NCBI GenBank assembly: GCA_011390135.1
Contig: JAABSZ010000038.1
Coordinates: 1-24,040, forward strand
Direction of reading: 5' to 3'
Origin: JAABSP01 sp011390135
Lineage (GTDB): Bacteria; Desulfobacterota; Desulfobacteria; Desulfobacterales; JAABSP01
Length of the DNA: 24,040 nucleotides
The notes beneath the pieces were generated by a model, which was not told the DNA's origin, searched no databases, and saw only the letters and a program-made list of their open reading frames with translations. The position numbers and the translations under genes were made by a program. How positions within the stretch are numbered: the first letter of the stretch is position 1; each line of letters begins with the position of its first letter. Shown here one piece after another: positions 13,235 through 21,249 of this stretch.

Positions 13235-14650
13235 ATGAAGATCCGAATTGAAGTATTGGAAGGCCCTGCCCGGGGAAAGATATTTGCCTTTGACCGGCCC
13301 GAATGTTTTCTCTGCGGCCGCGCAGCAGATGCCCAGATATCACTGTCCGACGATCCCTTTGTCTCCCGCCACCATTTCCTCATTGAAATCGCTCCGCGGG
13401 AATGTCGGCTTTCGGATCTCGGGAGCAAGAACGGGGTTTTCGTCAACGATGTCCGCTATGGCGGCAGAAGCCCCCTGGAGCCGGGGGCGCTGCAGGCGGA
13501 AAACGGCGCAAAAGAGACCCTGCTGCAGGATGGGGATGAGATCATTCTCGGGGATACGGTGATGCAGTACACGGTGGTACAGGAAACGTACCCGGAGGAG
13601 GGTTTTGAAGAAGATCCCATGGCGCTGCTCAAGTCATTGCTGACCCAGGCAGATTCACCGGCATCAGATGGATCTTTTGAAAGTTTTAAGGGATACAGGG
13701 TCATCCGGGAGATCGGCAGGGGCGGCATGGGAACCGTTTACAAAGCCGTGGATGAGAAAACAGAAGCGTATGTGGCCATTAAAACCATGCTGCCTCAGGC
13801 GGCTCTGGACGAGATGAACCGGAAGTTCTTTCAAAGGGAGATTGAAATAACCCGCAGGCTCGATCACCCCAATATTGCCCGTCTGATCGATCACGGATAT
13901 ACCGGAAAGACTTTTTATCTGGTTTTGGAATATGTGGATGGCACGGATCTGGAAAGCTTCATGAGAATCAAGGGAAAGCGGCTCGATCTCGATGAGGCCG
14001 CATCCATCATGCTCTCCGTCAGCGCAGGTCTTGCTTATGCCCATCGGGCCGAAATCGAACTGGATGCCGGCCCCAAAGGGAAACAGCGGGTTTCGGGGAT
14101 TGTCCATCGGGATCTGAAGCCCCAGAACATTCTCATGGCAAAAGAGCGGGGCCGGTGGCTGCCTAAGATCGTCGATTTCGGTCTCTCCAAAAGTTTCGAA
14201 CTGGCCGGGCTCTCCCATATGACCCGGGCCGGCCAGATTGCGGGAACCCCGATCTACTGGCCCCGGGAGCAGATCACCCATTACCGGTATCTCAATGCCG
14301 CATCGGATGTCTTCTCCCTGGCTGCGATCTTCTATGAGATGCTGACCGGGGCCTGGGTGCGGGAGGGGTTCTCCGAGATGCTCGAAGCCTGCCGCCTGCA
14401 GAAGCGCTCACCCGGGATTGCCGATTTCATGCGGATCATCGTGAAAAACGGGGTCATACCGATTCAAAACCGGAATCCGAAGATCCCGAAGCCGATCGCC
14501 GCTGTGATCAACCGGGCATTGACAGAAGCGGAGATCCCGCAGGATGAACAGATGATGCGGAGGGTTCTGGAGGAGAGCCGGTACAACGATGCCGCAGCTT
14601 TTCAAAATGCGCTGGCTGCAGCGTTCAAAAGATCGGGGGTGACGCTGTGA
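13235..14650 (+). CDS. FHA-domain Ser/Thr protein kinase
   Basis: A 471-aa protein. The N-terminal FHA domain (about 1-115) has CGRAADAQISL, the phosphothreonine-binding SRHH (44-47) and GSKNGVFVND (63-72), so it should bind phosphorylated partners. An acidic linker (118-150) leads to a kinase domain (about 154-400): GRGGMGTVY (161-169), Lys183 in VAIK, HRDLKPQN (Asp293), DFG (314-316). The usual APE is replaced by WPREQ (342-346), which keeps the glutamate. The C-terminal 70 residues are helical. No membrane segment. ATG 13235 follows AGGAAG; it is 33 bases after the WD40 kinase stop and its stop overlaps the next start (GTGA), indicating translational coupling to the AAA-cyclase gene. A phosphorylation relay between the two kinases is inferred. 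Confidence 0.94.
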   Translation: MKIRIEVLEGPARGKIFAFDRPECFLCGRAADAQISLSDDPFVSRHHFLIEIAPRECRLSDLGSKNGVFVNDVRYGGRSPLEPGALQAENGAKETLLQDGDEIILGDTVMQYTVVQETYPEEGFEEDPMALLKSLLTQADSPASDGSFESFKGYRVIREIGRGGMGTVYKAVDEKTEAYVAIKTMLPQAALDEMNRKFFQREIEITRRLDHPNIARLIDHGYTGKTFYLVLEYVDGTDLESFMRIKGKRLDLDEAASIMLSVSAGLAYAHRAEIELDAGPKGKQRVSGIVHRDLKPQNILMAKERGRWLPKIVDFGLSKSFELAGLSHMTRAGQIAGTPIYWPREQITHYRYLNAASDVFSLAAIFYEMLTGAWVREGFSEMLEACRLQKRSPGIADFMRIIVKNGVIPIQNRNPKIPKPIAAVINRALTEAEIPQDEQMMRRVLEESRYNDAAAFQNALAAAFKRSGVTL

Positions 14651-17109
14651 AGAACTACTCGGTCGGGATTTCCGTGGTTCTGGAATATGCGAAGATGAAG
14701 GCAAAATCGGAATCCCTCTCCTTTCTGCTGCCGGAGCACCTCTGGGAGAGTCTGGTCTGGTTCTCCCGGTTGTCCGAACCGTCGCTGCTGAAAATGATCC
14801 GGGGAAGCCGGAAGAGCATCGCCCTCCTCTCGAATGAAATCCAACGGCTCCGAAACCTTTTGAAAGCCGGGAAGCCGGATTTGAGGGCAGATGAGCGGCA
14901 ATGGCGCAATCAGATCTTTGCAAGCAAATCTTCCGGTGATCCCAAGGCGAAATCCCGGGAAAATACAAGGCTCTTTTCCGAGGCAAAAGGGCTTGCCGAT
15001 GCCGAGAATAAGCCTCTTGCCGATACCACCCATCTGGCCAGAATCCTGATGCGGGATGCGCCCTTTCTCCGGAACCGAACCGATCCCATTACGGAAAGGG
15101 ATGCCCTTCTCTTTCGGTGGGGCCGCGATCTTTCAGCCGCTCCCCTCTCCCCGGTTTCGGACCGAAAAACCGAGATCGGGATGCTGGCCCGGGCCCTGGT
15201 TCAGAAGCAGCGGTCAAGTGCCATTCTTGCCGGAGAAGCGGGGGTAGGCAAAACCGCCATCGTTTACGGCCTGGCCCGGAAGCTCAGTTCCCCCGGCTGC
15301 CCCCCGGCATTCAGGAACCGGAAGATCATCGAAATTTCGATGGATAACCTTCTTTCAGATACTTCGGATGCAGATGCGTTCAAAGCACGACTGGAAAAGA
15401 TTCTGGATGCGGCCCAGGCCGATCAAAACCTGATCCTCTTTCTGGATGAATTCGAATGCTGCCTCGCGGAAGCGGCCTTCGGAGCGGCAGCAGAATCGGT
15501 TCTCAAGTCTGCCCTGTCCCGGCGGGAGATCCATCTGATAGTCGGGATAACCGCGCGGGCCTATGAAGATCTCTGGAAGAAAGATGCCTTCATTGCCAAA
15601 CATTTCGAAGTGATATGGGTGGAAGAGCCCTCAAGGGAGGAGACATCTGAAATCATCGCCGGCATCAAAAACGAGCTTGAGTCCCACCACCATCTGACCA
15701 TTTCACGGGCCGCGGTCGATGCATCCATCGATCTCTCCATCCGATTCCTGCCCAAGGGCCGGCTGCCCCAAAAGGCGATTCAACTGATCGATCATGCCTG
15801 TGCAAAGCGCTCTTTGGAGACCTTTTCCATTACCGCGAGCACCGGCGGAACCGCGAATTTGGCAGAGGCCGAAGCCGATGTCTCTGTGGAGCGCTCAGAT
15901 ATCATCCAGGTGCTTTCCCAACTGGTGCAGGCGCCGTTTGAGCTGATCGCGGCCGATGAGCAGAAGCGGCTGAGCATACTGGAAGTCTATTTGACGAAGC
16001 GGGTTCCCGGGCAGGCCCGTGCCATGAAAAGGATCTCCGATGTCTTCCGGATCGCATATCCCGGCAGAAATCCGGGTGGGGGAACCTATCCTTCCTTTCT
16101 GTTCCGGGGGCCTTTGGATTCGGAAAAGGCCGAAACTGCAAAGGCCCTGTCTGAATTTCTTTTCGGCGATTCCAAAAGGCTTATCCAGGTCAATCTGCCC
16201 TGTTCCGATCTCAGAGCGGCCGAGGTCTTTGCGGCATCCTTGAGAGACTGCACCGCGTCCGTGGTTCTGTTCCACCATATTGAAATGGCCGATCCTGACG
16301 GCGTCAACCTTCTGCTGCAGATCCTGGAAAACCGGCAGGTCCGTGATGCCGATAACCGGAGGGTCTATTTCGGGGAGGCCCTGCTCATCTTTACCACTGA
16401 TCCGTCCGGTCCCGGCGCCGATGCGGTTCTACAGCAGGGGCTTTTTCCTAAGCTTCTGGACAGGATCGAACAGATCATCGATTTCAGGGGAAAGGATCTG
16501 CCGTCCCAAGATCCCAAAGACGAGATCCTCTACTCTATGATGCCCGCTGCTCCGAACCTGGATGCGGCCCTGCTGGTGCTGGATCTTGTGCAGTCCACAG
16601 ACCTGGTGCAGAACTCCGGGGATACGGTCTTTACGAACCTGATCGGCAGAATCTACAAAATCTTCCGGAAGGACAGTTCCGCATCGGATCTGATCTTTTT
16701 GAAATGCACCGGAGACGGGTTTCTGGGGGTGTACCGGAATATCGACGCGGCCCTTTCGGCCGCGGCCATCTTTCTGGGCAGGAAGGCGCTGCCGGGGCTC
16801 TCCTATCGAATGGCGCTTCACTGGGGAACGGTAAAAACGGGACCCGGCGGCGACCCCCTCGGCGTCGCGGTCCATCAGGTCTTCCGGATGGAAAGCCTGC
16901 GGGACGAGAACCGGCAGACACCTGCAAAGGGAGCGGTATCCCTGCCGGAACAGAACCGGATGCTCGTCTCCAAAGAGGCGCTGATGCAGTTGTCCGATAA
17001 AAGCCGGAAGATATTCGTACCTGCCGGAAAATTTCAACTGAAAGGATTCAGCGAACCGGTTGATGTGTGGGTTACAACATCCGACGCTCCGCCGGTCGAT
17101 ACGCAATAG
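14647..17109 (+). CDS. ClpA/B-like AAA+ protein with degenerate second ATPase domain fused to a class III cyclase-like domain
   Basis: An 820-aa protein with a GTG start overlapping the upstream TGA. Residues 1-150 are helical and Clp_N-like. ATPase domain 1 (158-390) is introduced by RWGRDLS and has Walker A GEAGVGKT (196-203) and Walker B LILFLDEFE (262-270), but the family arginine fingers (RRF) read KHF (318-320). No coiled-coil M domain. Domain 2 starts at KRVPGQ (451-456); its Walker A reads GPLDSEKAE, its Walker B LFHHIEMA, and the pore-loop region is missing, so it cannot hydrolyse ATP. Residues 636-810 resemble class III nucleotide cyclases: LLVLDLVQSTD (metal Asp646), LKCTGDGFLGVY (Asp690) and GVAVHQVFRMES, where the transition-state Asn is His743 but Arg747 is kept. 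Probably a scaffold or nucleotide-responsive sensor rather than a disaggregase. No close family is known to me. Confidence 0.9.
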   Translation: MKNYSVGISVVLEYAKMKAKSESLSFLLPEHLWESLVWFSRLSEPSLLKMIRGSRKSIALLSNEIQRLRNLLKAGKPDLRADERQWRNQIFASKSSGDPKAKSRENTRLFSEAKGLADAENKPLADTTHLARILMRDAPFLRNRTDPITERDALLFRWGRDLSAAPLSPVSDRKTEIGMLARALVQKQRSSAILAGEAGVGKTAIVYGLARKLSSPGCPPAFRNRKIIEISMDNLLSDTSDADAFKARLEKILDAAQADQNLILFLDEFECCLAEAAFGAAAESVLKSALSRREIHLIVGITARAYEDLWKKDAFIAKHFEVIWVEEPSREETSEIIAGIKNELESHHHLTISRAAVDASIDLSIRFLPKGRLPQKAIQLIDHACAKRSLETFSITASTGGTANLAEAEADVSVERSDIIQVLSQLVQAPFELIAADEQKRLSILEVYLTKRVPGQARAMKRISDVFRIAYPGRNPGGGTYPSFLFRGPLDSEKAETAKALSEFLFGDSKRLIQVNLPCSDLRAAEVFAASLRDCTASVVLFHHIEMADPDGVNLLLQILENRQVRDADNRRVYFGEALLIFTTDPSGPGADAVLQQGLFPKLLDRIEQIIDFRGKDLPSQDPKDEILYSMMPAAPNLDAALLVLDLVQSTDLVQNSGDTVFTNLIGRIYKIFRKDSSASDLIFLKCTGDGFLGVYRNIDAALSAAAIFLGRKALPGLSYRMALHWGTVKTGPGGDPLGVAVHQVFRMESLRDENRQTPAKGAVSLPEQNRMLVSKEALMQLSDKSRKIFVPAGKFQLKGFSEPVDVWVTTSDAPPVDTQ

Positions 17110-17183
17110 CTTTGAATCCGATGTCATGGCTTGGCCGAGGATCGAATCTGCCGCGCAGGAGAACCGCCGCGAACCGATGAAGG

Positions 17184-18308
17184 CTATGCTGTCTCATCGA
17201 AAAGCGGATCGGGCCAGACCGCACGGATCCGGGTTCCCTTTCCCGGGGCCGAGTCAATTTCAAACTCTCCCCCGGAAAGCTCTGTCCGTTCCCTGATGGT
17301 TCCGATCCCCATTCCGCCGCGGTTGAGGCCGTTTCCCTTTTCAGCCGGCGCCGACATTACTTCAATTACTTCAAATCCCTTTCCGTTGTCCTCGACGCTC
17401 AGGATCATCTTGCTGCCGGTTCTTTTGAAACAGAGATCCACCCGGTCGGCCTCGCTGTATTTTGCAATGTTCTGAAATGCCTCCTGGACGATTCGGAAGA
17501 TGACGATCTTGAGCATGGGGGGAATCTCCGCTTCGGTCACATCCACGCTTCTCTCCACCCGGATCTTCTCATGCTTCTCCATGAACTCCCGGCTGAGCCA
17601 GCCGATGGCCGTGATCACCCCGAGATCGTCCAGAATCGAGGGCCGCAGATCGGCCATGATCCGCCGGGAATCCTCGATTGTCCCCTGGATCATCGAGATC
17701 ACGGAATCGAAGGCATCCGGGGGCAGCTCTTTCCTTTTTGCCTCCCTTGCGATATTTTCGATGACATATTTGATCGCGCTCAGGGAGGAGCCGATGCTGT
17801 CATGCAGCTCGATGGAGATCCTTCTCCGCTCCTCCTCCTGCACGGTGATCAGGCGGGAGGAGAAGTATTTCAACTGCCGGCGGGACCGGCGCAGGGCATC
17901 TTCGGTCTTTTTATGAACGATGGCATACCGGATGGTCCGCTCCAGCAGAGGGGCATTGAGCTGATCCTTGGAGAGGAAATCGGAAGCGCCGGCCTCTGCG
18001 GCCTGCACATCCAGCTCATAGCTGCCGTGGCCCGTCATCAGGATGATGGGGGCTCTGCATCCCTGCCGGATAAAGCTTTTCAGCAGGCTCAATCCGTCGG
18101 GCCCGCCGAGCTGGTAATCGAGGATATAGACATCGTGAAATCCTTTTTTCAGTTCCTCGAGCGCGGTCTTTCCGGTCTGAACCCAGTCTAGGGTGAAGGA
18201 GGGCCTCGATATCTTCGACAGCATGATCCGAACCAGGGTGTAATCGTCCTCATCATCCTCCACCAGCAGCACCCGGATGGTCTCAGGTCTGTCTTCGAGT
18301 ATACTCAT
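17184..18308 (-). CDS. Receiver-domain histidine kinase (REC-HisKA_3-HATPase)
   Basis: The product is 374 aa from ATG 18308, which is seven bases from AGGAG; ATG 18314 abuts the ribosome site. An N-terminal receiver domain (10-130) has the acidic pair EDDEDD, phospho-acceptor Asp64 (VYILDYQLGGPDG), Thr92 and Lys114. A linker helix (133-157) follows, then a HisKA_3 dimerisation helix (EEERRRISIELHDSIG, His169) of the NarX/DesK type and an HATPase domain with QEAFQN (276-280), DNGKGF (307-312) and GGMGIGTIRER (331-341). No membrane segment, so it is a cytosolic kinase whose activity is likely gated by phosphorylation of its own receiver. Last gene of the minus-strand operon, 31 bases after the CheY-like regulator. 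It is convergent with the AAA-cyclase gene with 74 bases between stops. Partner regulator not visible. Confidence 0.93.
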   Translation of the reverse strand: MSILEDRPETIRVLLVEDDEDDYTLVRIMLSKISRPSFTLDWVQTGKTALEELKKGFHDVYILDYQLGGPDGLSLLKSFIRQGCRAPIILMTGHGSYELDVQAAEAGASDFLSKDQLNAPLLERTIRYAIVHKKTEDALRRSRRQLKYFSSRLITVQEEERRRISIELHDSIGSSLSAIKYVIENIAREAKRKELPPDAFDSVISMIQGTIEDSRRIMADLRPSILDDLGVITAIGWLSREFMEKHEKIRVERSVDVTEAEIPPMLKIVIFRIVQEAFQNIAKYSEADRVDLCFKRTGSKMILSVEDNGKGFEVIEVMSAPAEKGNGLNRGGMGIGTIRERTELSGGEFEIDSAPGKGTRIRAVWPDPLFDETA

Positions 18309-18339
18309 ACACATTCTCCTGCAACTACATTGCCATGGT

Positions 18340-18798
18340 TCAATGTTTATCCCGGGGCAGGATGACGATTTCGAACCAGTACTGCCGGATGACTTTGAGC
18401 ACAGAGATCAGATCGTCGAAGGTCACCGGCTTGGTGATGTAGGAGCTGGCCCCGATATCGTAGGAGCGGATGATGTCCTCCTCCAGCTTCGATGTGGTGA
18501 GCACCACCACCGGAATCTTCTTCAGTTTCGGGTCCGCCTTGATCTCCGAAAGCACCTCCCGGCCGTCCTTTTTCGGCATGTTGAGATCGAGCAGGATGAT
18601 CCCGGGCCGGGGGTATTTTTCCGCATCGGAATAATCGCCGCGGTTGTAGAGATAATCGAGCAGCTCCTCGCCATCCATCACAAAATAGATTCGATTGAGC
18701 AGCCGGCTCTGTTCAAAGCCCCGCTGCATCAGAATTCTGTCATCCGGATCATCCTCGGCCACCACAATGGAAATGGGCTCTTTGAATTCCTCTGTCAT
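18340..18798 (-). CDS. Single-domain response regulator, Rcp1/CheY-like
   Basis: The 152-aa protein is one receiver domain with the insertion typical of cyanobacterial-phytochrome-linked Rcp1 regulators. AEDDPDD (14-20) supplies the metal-binding acids, Asp71 (ILLDLNMPKKDG) is phosphorylated, and Thr101 and Lys123 (YITKP) complete the site. There is no output domain, so it works by protein contact or as a phosphate carrier. Its ATG overlaps the stop of the upstream sensor kinase (ATGA), and the REC-kinase follows after 31 bases. Such regulators are typically paired with HisKA kinases having the FVASHDLQEPLR motif, exactly what lies upstream. The order suggests a relay: sensor kinase, this regulator, REC-kinase. 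Confidence 0.95.
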   Translation of the reverse strand: MTEEFKEPISIVVAEDDPDDRILMQRGFEQSRLLNRIYFVMDGEELLDYLYNRGDYSDAEKYPRPGIILLDLNMPKKDGREVLSEIKADPKLKKIPVVVLTTSKLEEDIIRSYDIGASSYITKPVTFDDLISVLKVIRQYWFEIVILPRDKH

Positions 18799-20576
18799 TT
18801 TTTCTCTTTCTGGTTCGAGTAGGGTCTATCTTGGCCGTTGCCTCCGGCAAGGGATTTCATGGGAGCCGAAAGCCCGCTCTTCTGTTTCTTCGGCAGTTGG
18901 ATGATAAAGATCGCCCCATGATCCGGACCCCTTTGTGCGGTGATGGTCCCGTTGTGCCGCTCTATGATCTTCCGGCAGATGGCAAGCCCCATGCCGGTTC
19001 CCTCGTATTCGCTCCGGCCGTGGAGCCGCTGAAAGGGAGAAAATATCCGATCGATATATTTCTCGTCAAAGCCGATGCCGTTGTCCGCCACCCGGATCTC
19101 GCAGAGGAGTTTCTTTTTGACATTTCTCCCCTCGATTTGAATCTCAGGCGGTTTTGATTCGTTGAACTTGAGCCCGTTTCCGATAAGGTTCTGGAACAAC
19201 TGCATCATCTGGGCCGGATCGGCCTCGATGACCGGCAGATCCTTCCACTCGACCGCGGCACCGGTTTCGTGGATACGCATCTCCAGATTGGAGAGGGCCT
19301 CTTGTACCATCTCTTCCAGATCGACCGGTGAAAAGGGCTCTCCTTTTGTCGTCACCAAAGAGTAGCTGAGAAGGGCATCGATAAGAGTCCGCATCCGGAT
19401 TGCGGCCCCCTGCATCCGCCCCAGATAGTCCCTACCCTCCTCCCCCAGTTCCGCTTCATATTGGCTCCGGAGCAGATCGCCGAATGCCTGAATCTTCCGC
19501 AGGGGCTCCTGAAGATCATGGGATGCCACAAAAGCGAAATCCTGCAGCTCCCGGGTTCGATCGTCCACCTGCTCCTCTTTGCCCAGGGCCGTGGCATGCG
19601 GCTGCAGCCGGGTCAGCGGGTCCGTGAGCTTTCGGGAGAAGAAGACCGCGGCCGCAAATGCCGGCAGGACCAGAAAGCCGAAGAGCATTCCGTGGGAGAG
19701 AAGATCGAGGAAGATGGGCCCCACGATCTCCTCATGGGGCCGGCCCGCCAGCGCGATCCAGCCAAAGGAGGATACGGGCGCAAATGCGGTGACCATATCG
19801 GTGGAACCATTGAAATTCTCGAGGGTCGTCATGACCTCCTGGCCTTCAAATGCCTTTTTGATCATGGGAAACTCCTCTATGAGCGGCCCCTTCTCCAACA
19901 GCGATGAGTAGCCCGGATACTCGAAAACCGCGACGCCATTCCGATCCAGGAGGTTGAGCATTCCCTTGCCGGTTCTGTCGATCCCTAAGATATTTTCCAT
20001 ATGATCCGCGTAGATTCCCGTCACCATAACCCCGAGCAGGTCTCCGTTGTCGTCCAAAAATCCCCGGTTGATGGTAAAGATCATCCGACCCGTGGTCCCA
20101 AAGAAGAGGAGATTGCTGACAGACCACTCTGCGCCGTTCAATATCTTTTTAAAATACTCCCGATCCCCGATATCGGTGCCGACAAATCCCGGAAGGCCGG
20201 CATAGGCTATCTTTCCATTGGGCTGAGCCCAGGCAAAGCCGGAAGCCGCCCCATACTCCTTTTCGCTTTCCACGAGCAGACTGTCGATCAATTCCTGAGA
20301 AGCGTTTTGGATGATGGCAATTCCTATGACAAGCTCCTGGTGGAGAACATCGTGTACAAAACTTTCGAACCTTTTGGCCACGGCTCTGGCCAGCTCGAGA
20401 TTTGCGATCATCTCCCGATTTCGCTCATCCCGATACCGTGCAAAATAGATCACCGTCTGAACAAGAAAGATGGCGGCAAAAAGGGCGACAAGAATTAAAA
20501 AAAAGCGGTTCTGGATGGTCTCTTTCAGGTGAATACGAATCTCTTCGGCCGCAGATGGTGATTCCCTTTTGCTCAA
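18795..20576 (-). CDS. Membrane sensor histidine kinase with dCache-type periplasmic domain
   Basis: A 593-aa protein with a TTG start at 20576: GGAGA lies upstream at suitable spacing, the next upstream in-frame codon that could start is absent before a stop, and no ATG precedes the first membrane helix. TM1 is at about 24-46. The periplasmic dCache-like sensor spans about 50-285 (DREYFKKILNG, ADHMENILGID, FAPVSSFGWIALAGRP are characteristic), TM2 about 290-313, then a short HAMP-like linker. HisKA has FAFVASHDLQEPLRKI (His353); HATPase has QNLIGNGLKFN (462-472), DNGIGF (498-503) and GTGMGLAI (527-534). The C-terminal 30 residues are polar and Lys-rich. It probably detects a small extracellular ligand and phosphorylates the Rcp1-like regulator, whose start overlaps its stop. 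Ligand unknown. Confidence 0.94.
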   Translation of the reverse strand: MSKRESPSAAEEIRIHLKETIQNRFFLILVALFAAIFLVQTVIYFARYRDERNREMIANLELARAVAKRFESFVHDVLHQELVIGIAIIQNASQELIDSLLVESEKEYGAASGFAWAQPNGKIAYAGLPGFVGTDIGDREYFKKILNGAEWSVSNLLFFGTTGRMIFTINRGFLDDNGDLLGVMVTGIYADHMENILGIDRTGKGMLNLLDRNGVAVFEYPGYSSLLEKGPLIEEFPMIKKAFEGQEVMTTLENFNGSTDMVTAFAPVSSFGWIALAGRPHEEIVGPIFLDLLSHGMLFGFLVLPAFAAAVFFSRKLTDPLTRLQPHATALGKEEQVDDRTRELQDFAFVASHDLQEPLRKIQAFGDLLRSQYEAELGEEGRDYLGRMQGAAIRMRTLIDALLSYSLVTTKGEPFSPVDLEEMVQEALSNLEMRIHETGAAVEWKDLPVIEADPAQMMQLFQNLIGNGLKFNESKPPEIQIEGRNVKKKLLCEIRVADNGIGFDEKYIDRIFSPFQRLHGRSEYEGTGMGLAICRKIIERHNGTITAQRGPDHGAIFIIQLPKKQKSGLSAPMKSLAGGNGQDRPYSNQKEKK

Positions 20577-20756
20577 ATTCTTTCTTCTCCGAATATGGTT
20601 AGGATTCCTCTTGATTTTGCACAGAGGTATTTAATGAATATCAGACTTCAAAGGGTAAACCCATAGGGTAAAGCCTGTATTCTTTACCGGATTCAACCCT
20701 ATTTTGGATCGGTGCGGCTAAGGTTCTTTTCAAGGCAAAATACAGGGATCACCCCA

Positions 20757-20785
20757 TTTACGGTTTACGATAATCGTAATATAAA
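20757..20785 (+). promoter_or_regulatory. Promoter of the desulforedoxin-like gene
   Basis: TTTACG (20757-20762), 17-base spacer, TATAAA (20780-20785). Transcription would start near 20792, leaving a leader of about 70 bases. The spacer is occupied by a palindromic operator. Confidence 0.7.
20765..20779 (+). promoter_or_regulatory. Fur/PerR-like 7-1-7 operator (TTACGATAATCGTAA)
   Basis: A perfect 7-bp inverted repeat around a central A fills the spacer between -35 and -10. Its geometry and core (GAT-A-ATC) match Fur-superfamily boxes such as the PerR box TTATAATNATTATAA. A bound dimer would block RNA polymerase. Peroxide- or iron-controlled repression is inferred; which regulator binds is unknown. 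Confidence 0.65.
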
Positions 20786-20861
20786 GGGGGTTCAGCAATG
20801 GTTTTTTTATTTGAAAGATTTTCAACCTTATTTACAAATGATTTTGAAAGGAGGCGCTTAC

Positions 20862-21035
20862 ATGGGTGCTGCACAAGGAGAAGTTTACAAATGCGAAGCT
20901 TGCGGAAACGTGGTCTATGTGATGGAAGGCGGCGCAGGGGATCTGGTCTGCTGCGGCGAAGATATGCGGCTGCTCTCCAAGGATGAGGCGGCCGGCTACA
21001 GCCCCGGGGATCTTCCCAAGCCCGGCTCTCCCTGA
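20862..21035 (+). CDS. Desulforedoxin-like FeS4 protein
   Basis: The 57-aa product has the desulforedoxin cysteine pattern: Cys11-x2-Cys14, then Cys30-Cys31 (YKCEACGN...LVCCGEDM), with the same spacing as free desulforedoxin and the N-terminal domain of desulfoferrodoxin. It should bind one iron tetrahedrally and act as an electron carrier. The superoxide-reducing center II domain of desulfoferrodoxin (about 85 more residues) is absent; a Gly/Pro-rich tail ends it. ATG 20862 follows AAAGGAGG. It is a single-gene unit with its own promoter, operator and terminator. The promoter operator suggests an oxidative-stress or iron response, in line with use of such proteins by anaerobes to channel electrons to superoxide or peroxide reductases. 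Confidence 0.9.
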   Translation: MGAAQGEVYKCEACGNVVYVMEGGAGDLVCCGEDMRLLSKDEAAGYSPGDLPKPGSP

Positions 21036-21060
21036 TTTAAAGTTTGGGATTGAAAAAAAG

Positions 21061-21123
21061 AGCGGGGCCGAACCTGAACCGGTGGTTCCGCCGGTTTTTC
21101 AAGGCCCCGCTGCCCCCTTTTTT
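21061..21123 (+). terminator. Terminator after the desulforedoxin-like gene
   Basis: A 9-bp stem AGCGGGGCC (21061-21069) / GGCCCCGCT (21103-21111) encloses a smaller hairpin (ACCGG...CCGGT) and is followed by a T run at 21118-21123. An A run precedes the left arm, so it may also work on the other strand. Confidence 0.75.
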
Positions 21124-21212
21124 ACCTGCCGCTATTGAATTTTTCCCCAAAATGACCTAAAGGACAAAAGCGACATAAAAGACGCAGTGCAGGGCCGAGT
21201 TTCGATTCGGGC

Positions 21213-21242
21213 TTGCAATTTCTGCCGGGAAAACGGTATAAA
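21213..21242 (+). promoter_or_regulatory. Promoter giving a probably leaderless ABC-transporter mRNA
   Basis: TTGCAA (21213-21218), 18-base spacer, TATAAA (21237-21242). The start of transcription seven or eight bases downstream coincides with ATG 21250. No Shine-Dalgarno sequence precedes that ATG. Confidence 0.5.
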
Positions 21243-21249
21243 ACCCTTT

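Noticed and set aside
13201..13251. TAATG-coupled 16-codon frame between the two Ser/Thr kinase genes
   Set aside because: Too short and without motif; it probably arises by chance from the stop codon context.
9392..17109. Type VI secretion regulatory cluster (PpkA/Fha/ClpV)
   Set aside because: No sheath, tube, baseplate or TssJLM genes are visible, and the Clp protein lacks an active second ATPase domain.
20798..20986. 62-codon frame with a good Shine-Dalgarno ahead of the desulforedoxin gene
   Set aside because: It runs out of frame through the desulforedoxin gene and becomes Arg/Cys-rich shadow sequence. A short regulatory leader peptide cannot be excluded but nothing supports it.
21187..21249. 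GTG start for the ABC ATPase
   Set aside because: The extra 21 residues do not fit the family N-terminus, have no ribosome site, and overlap the promoter.
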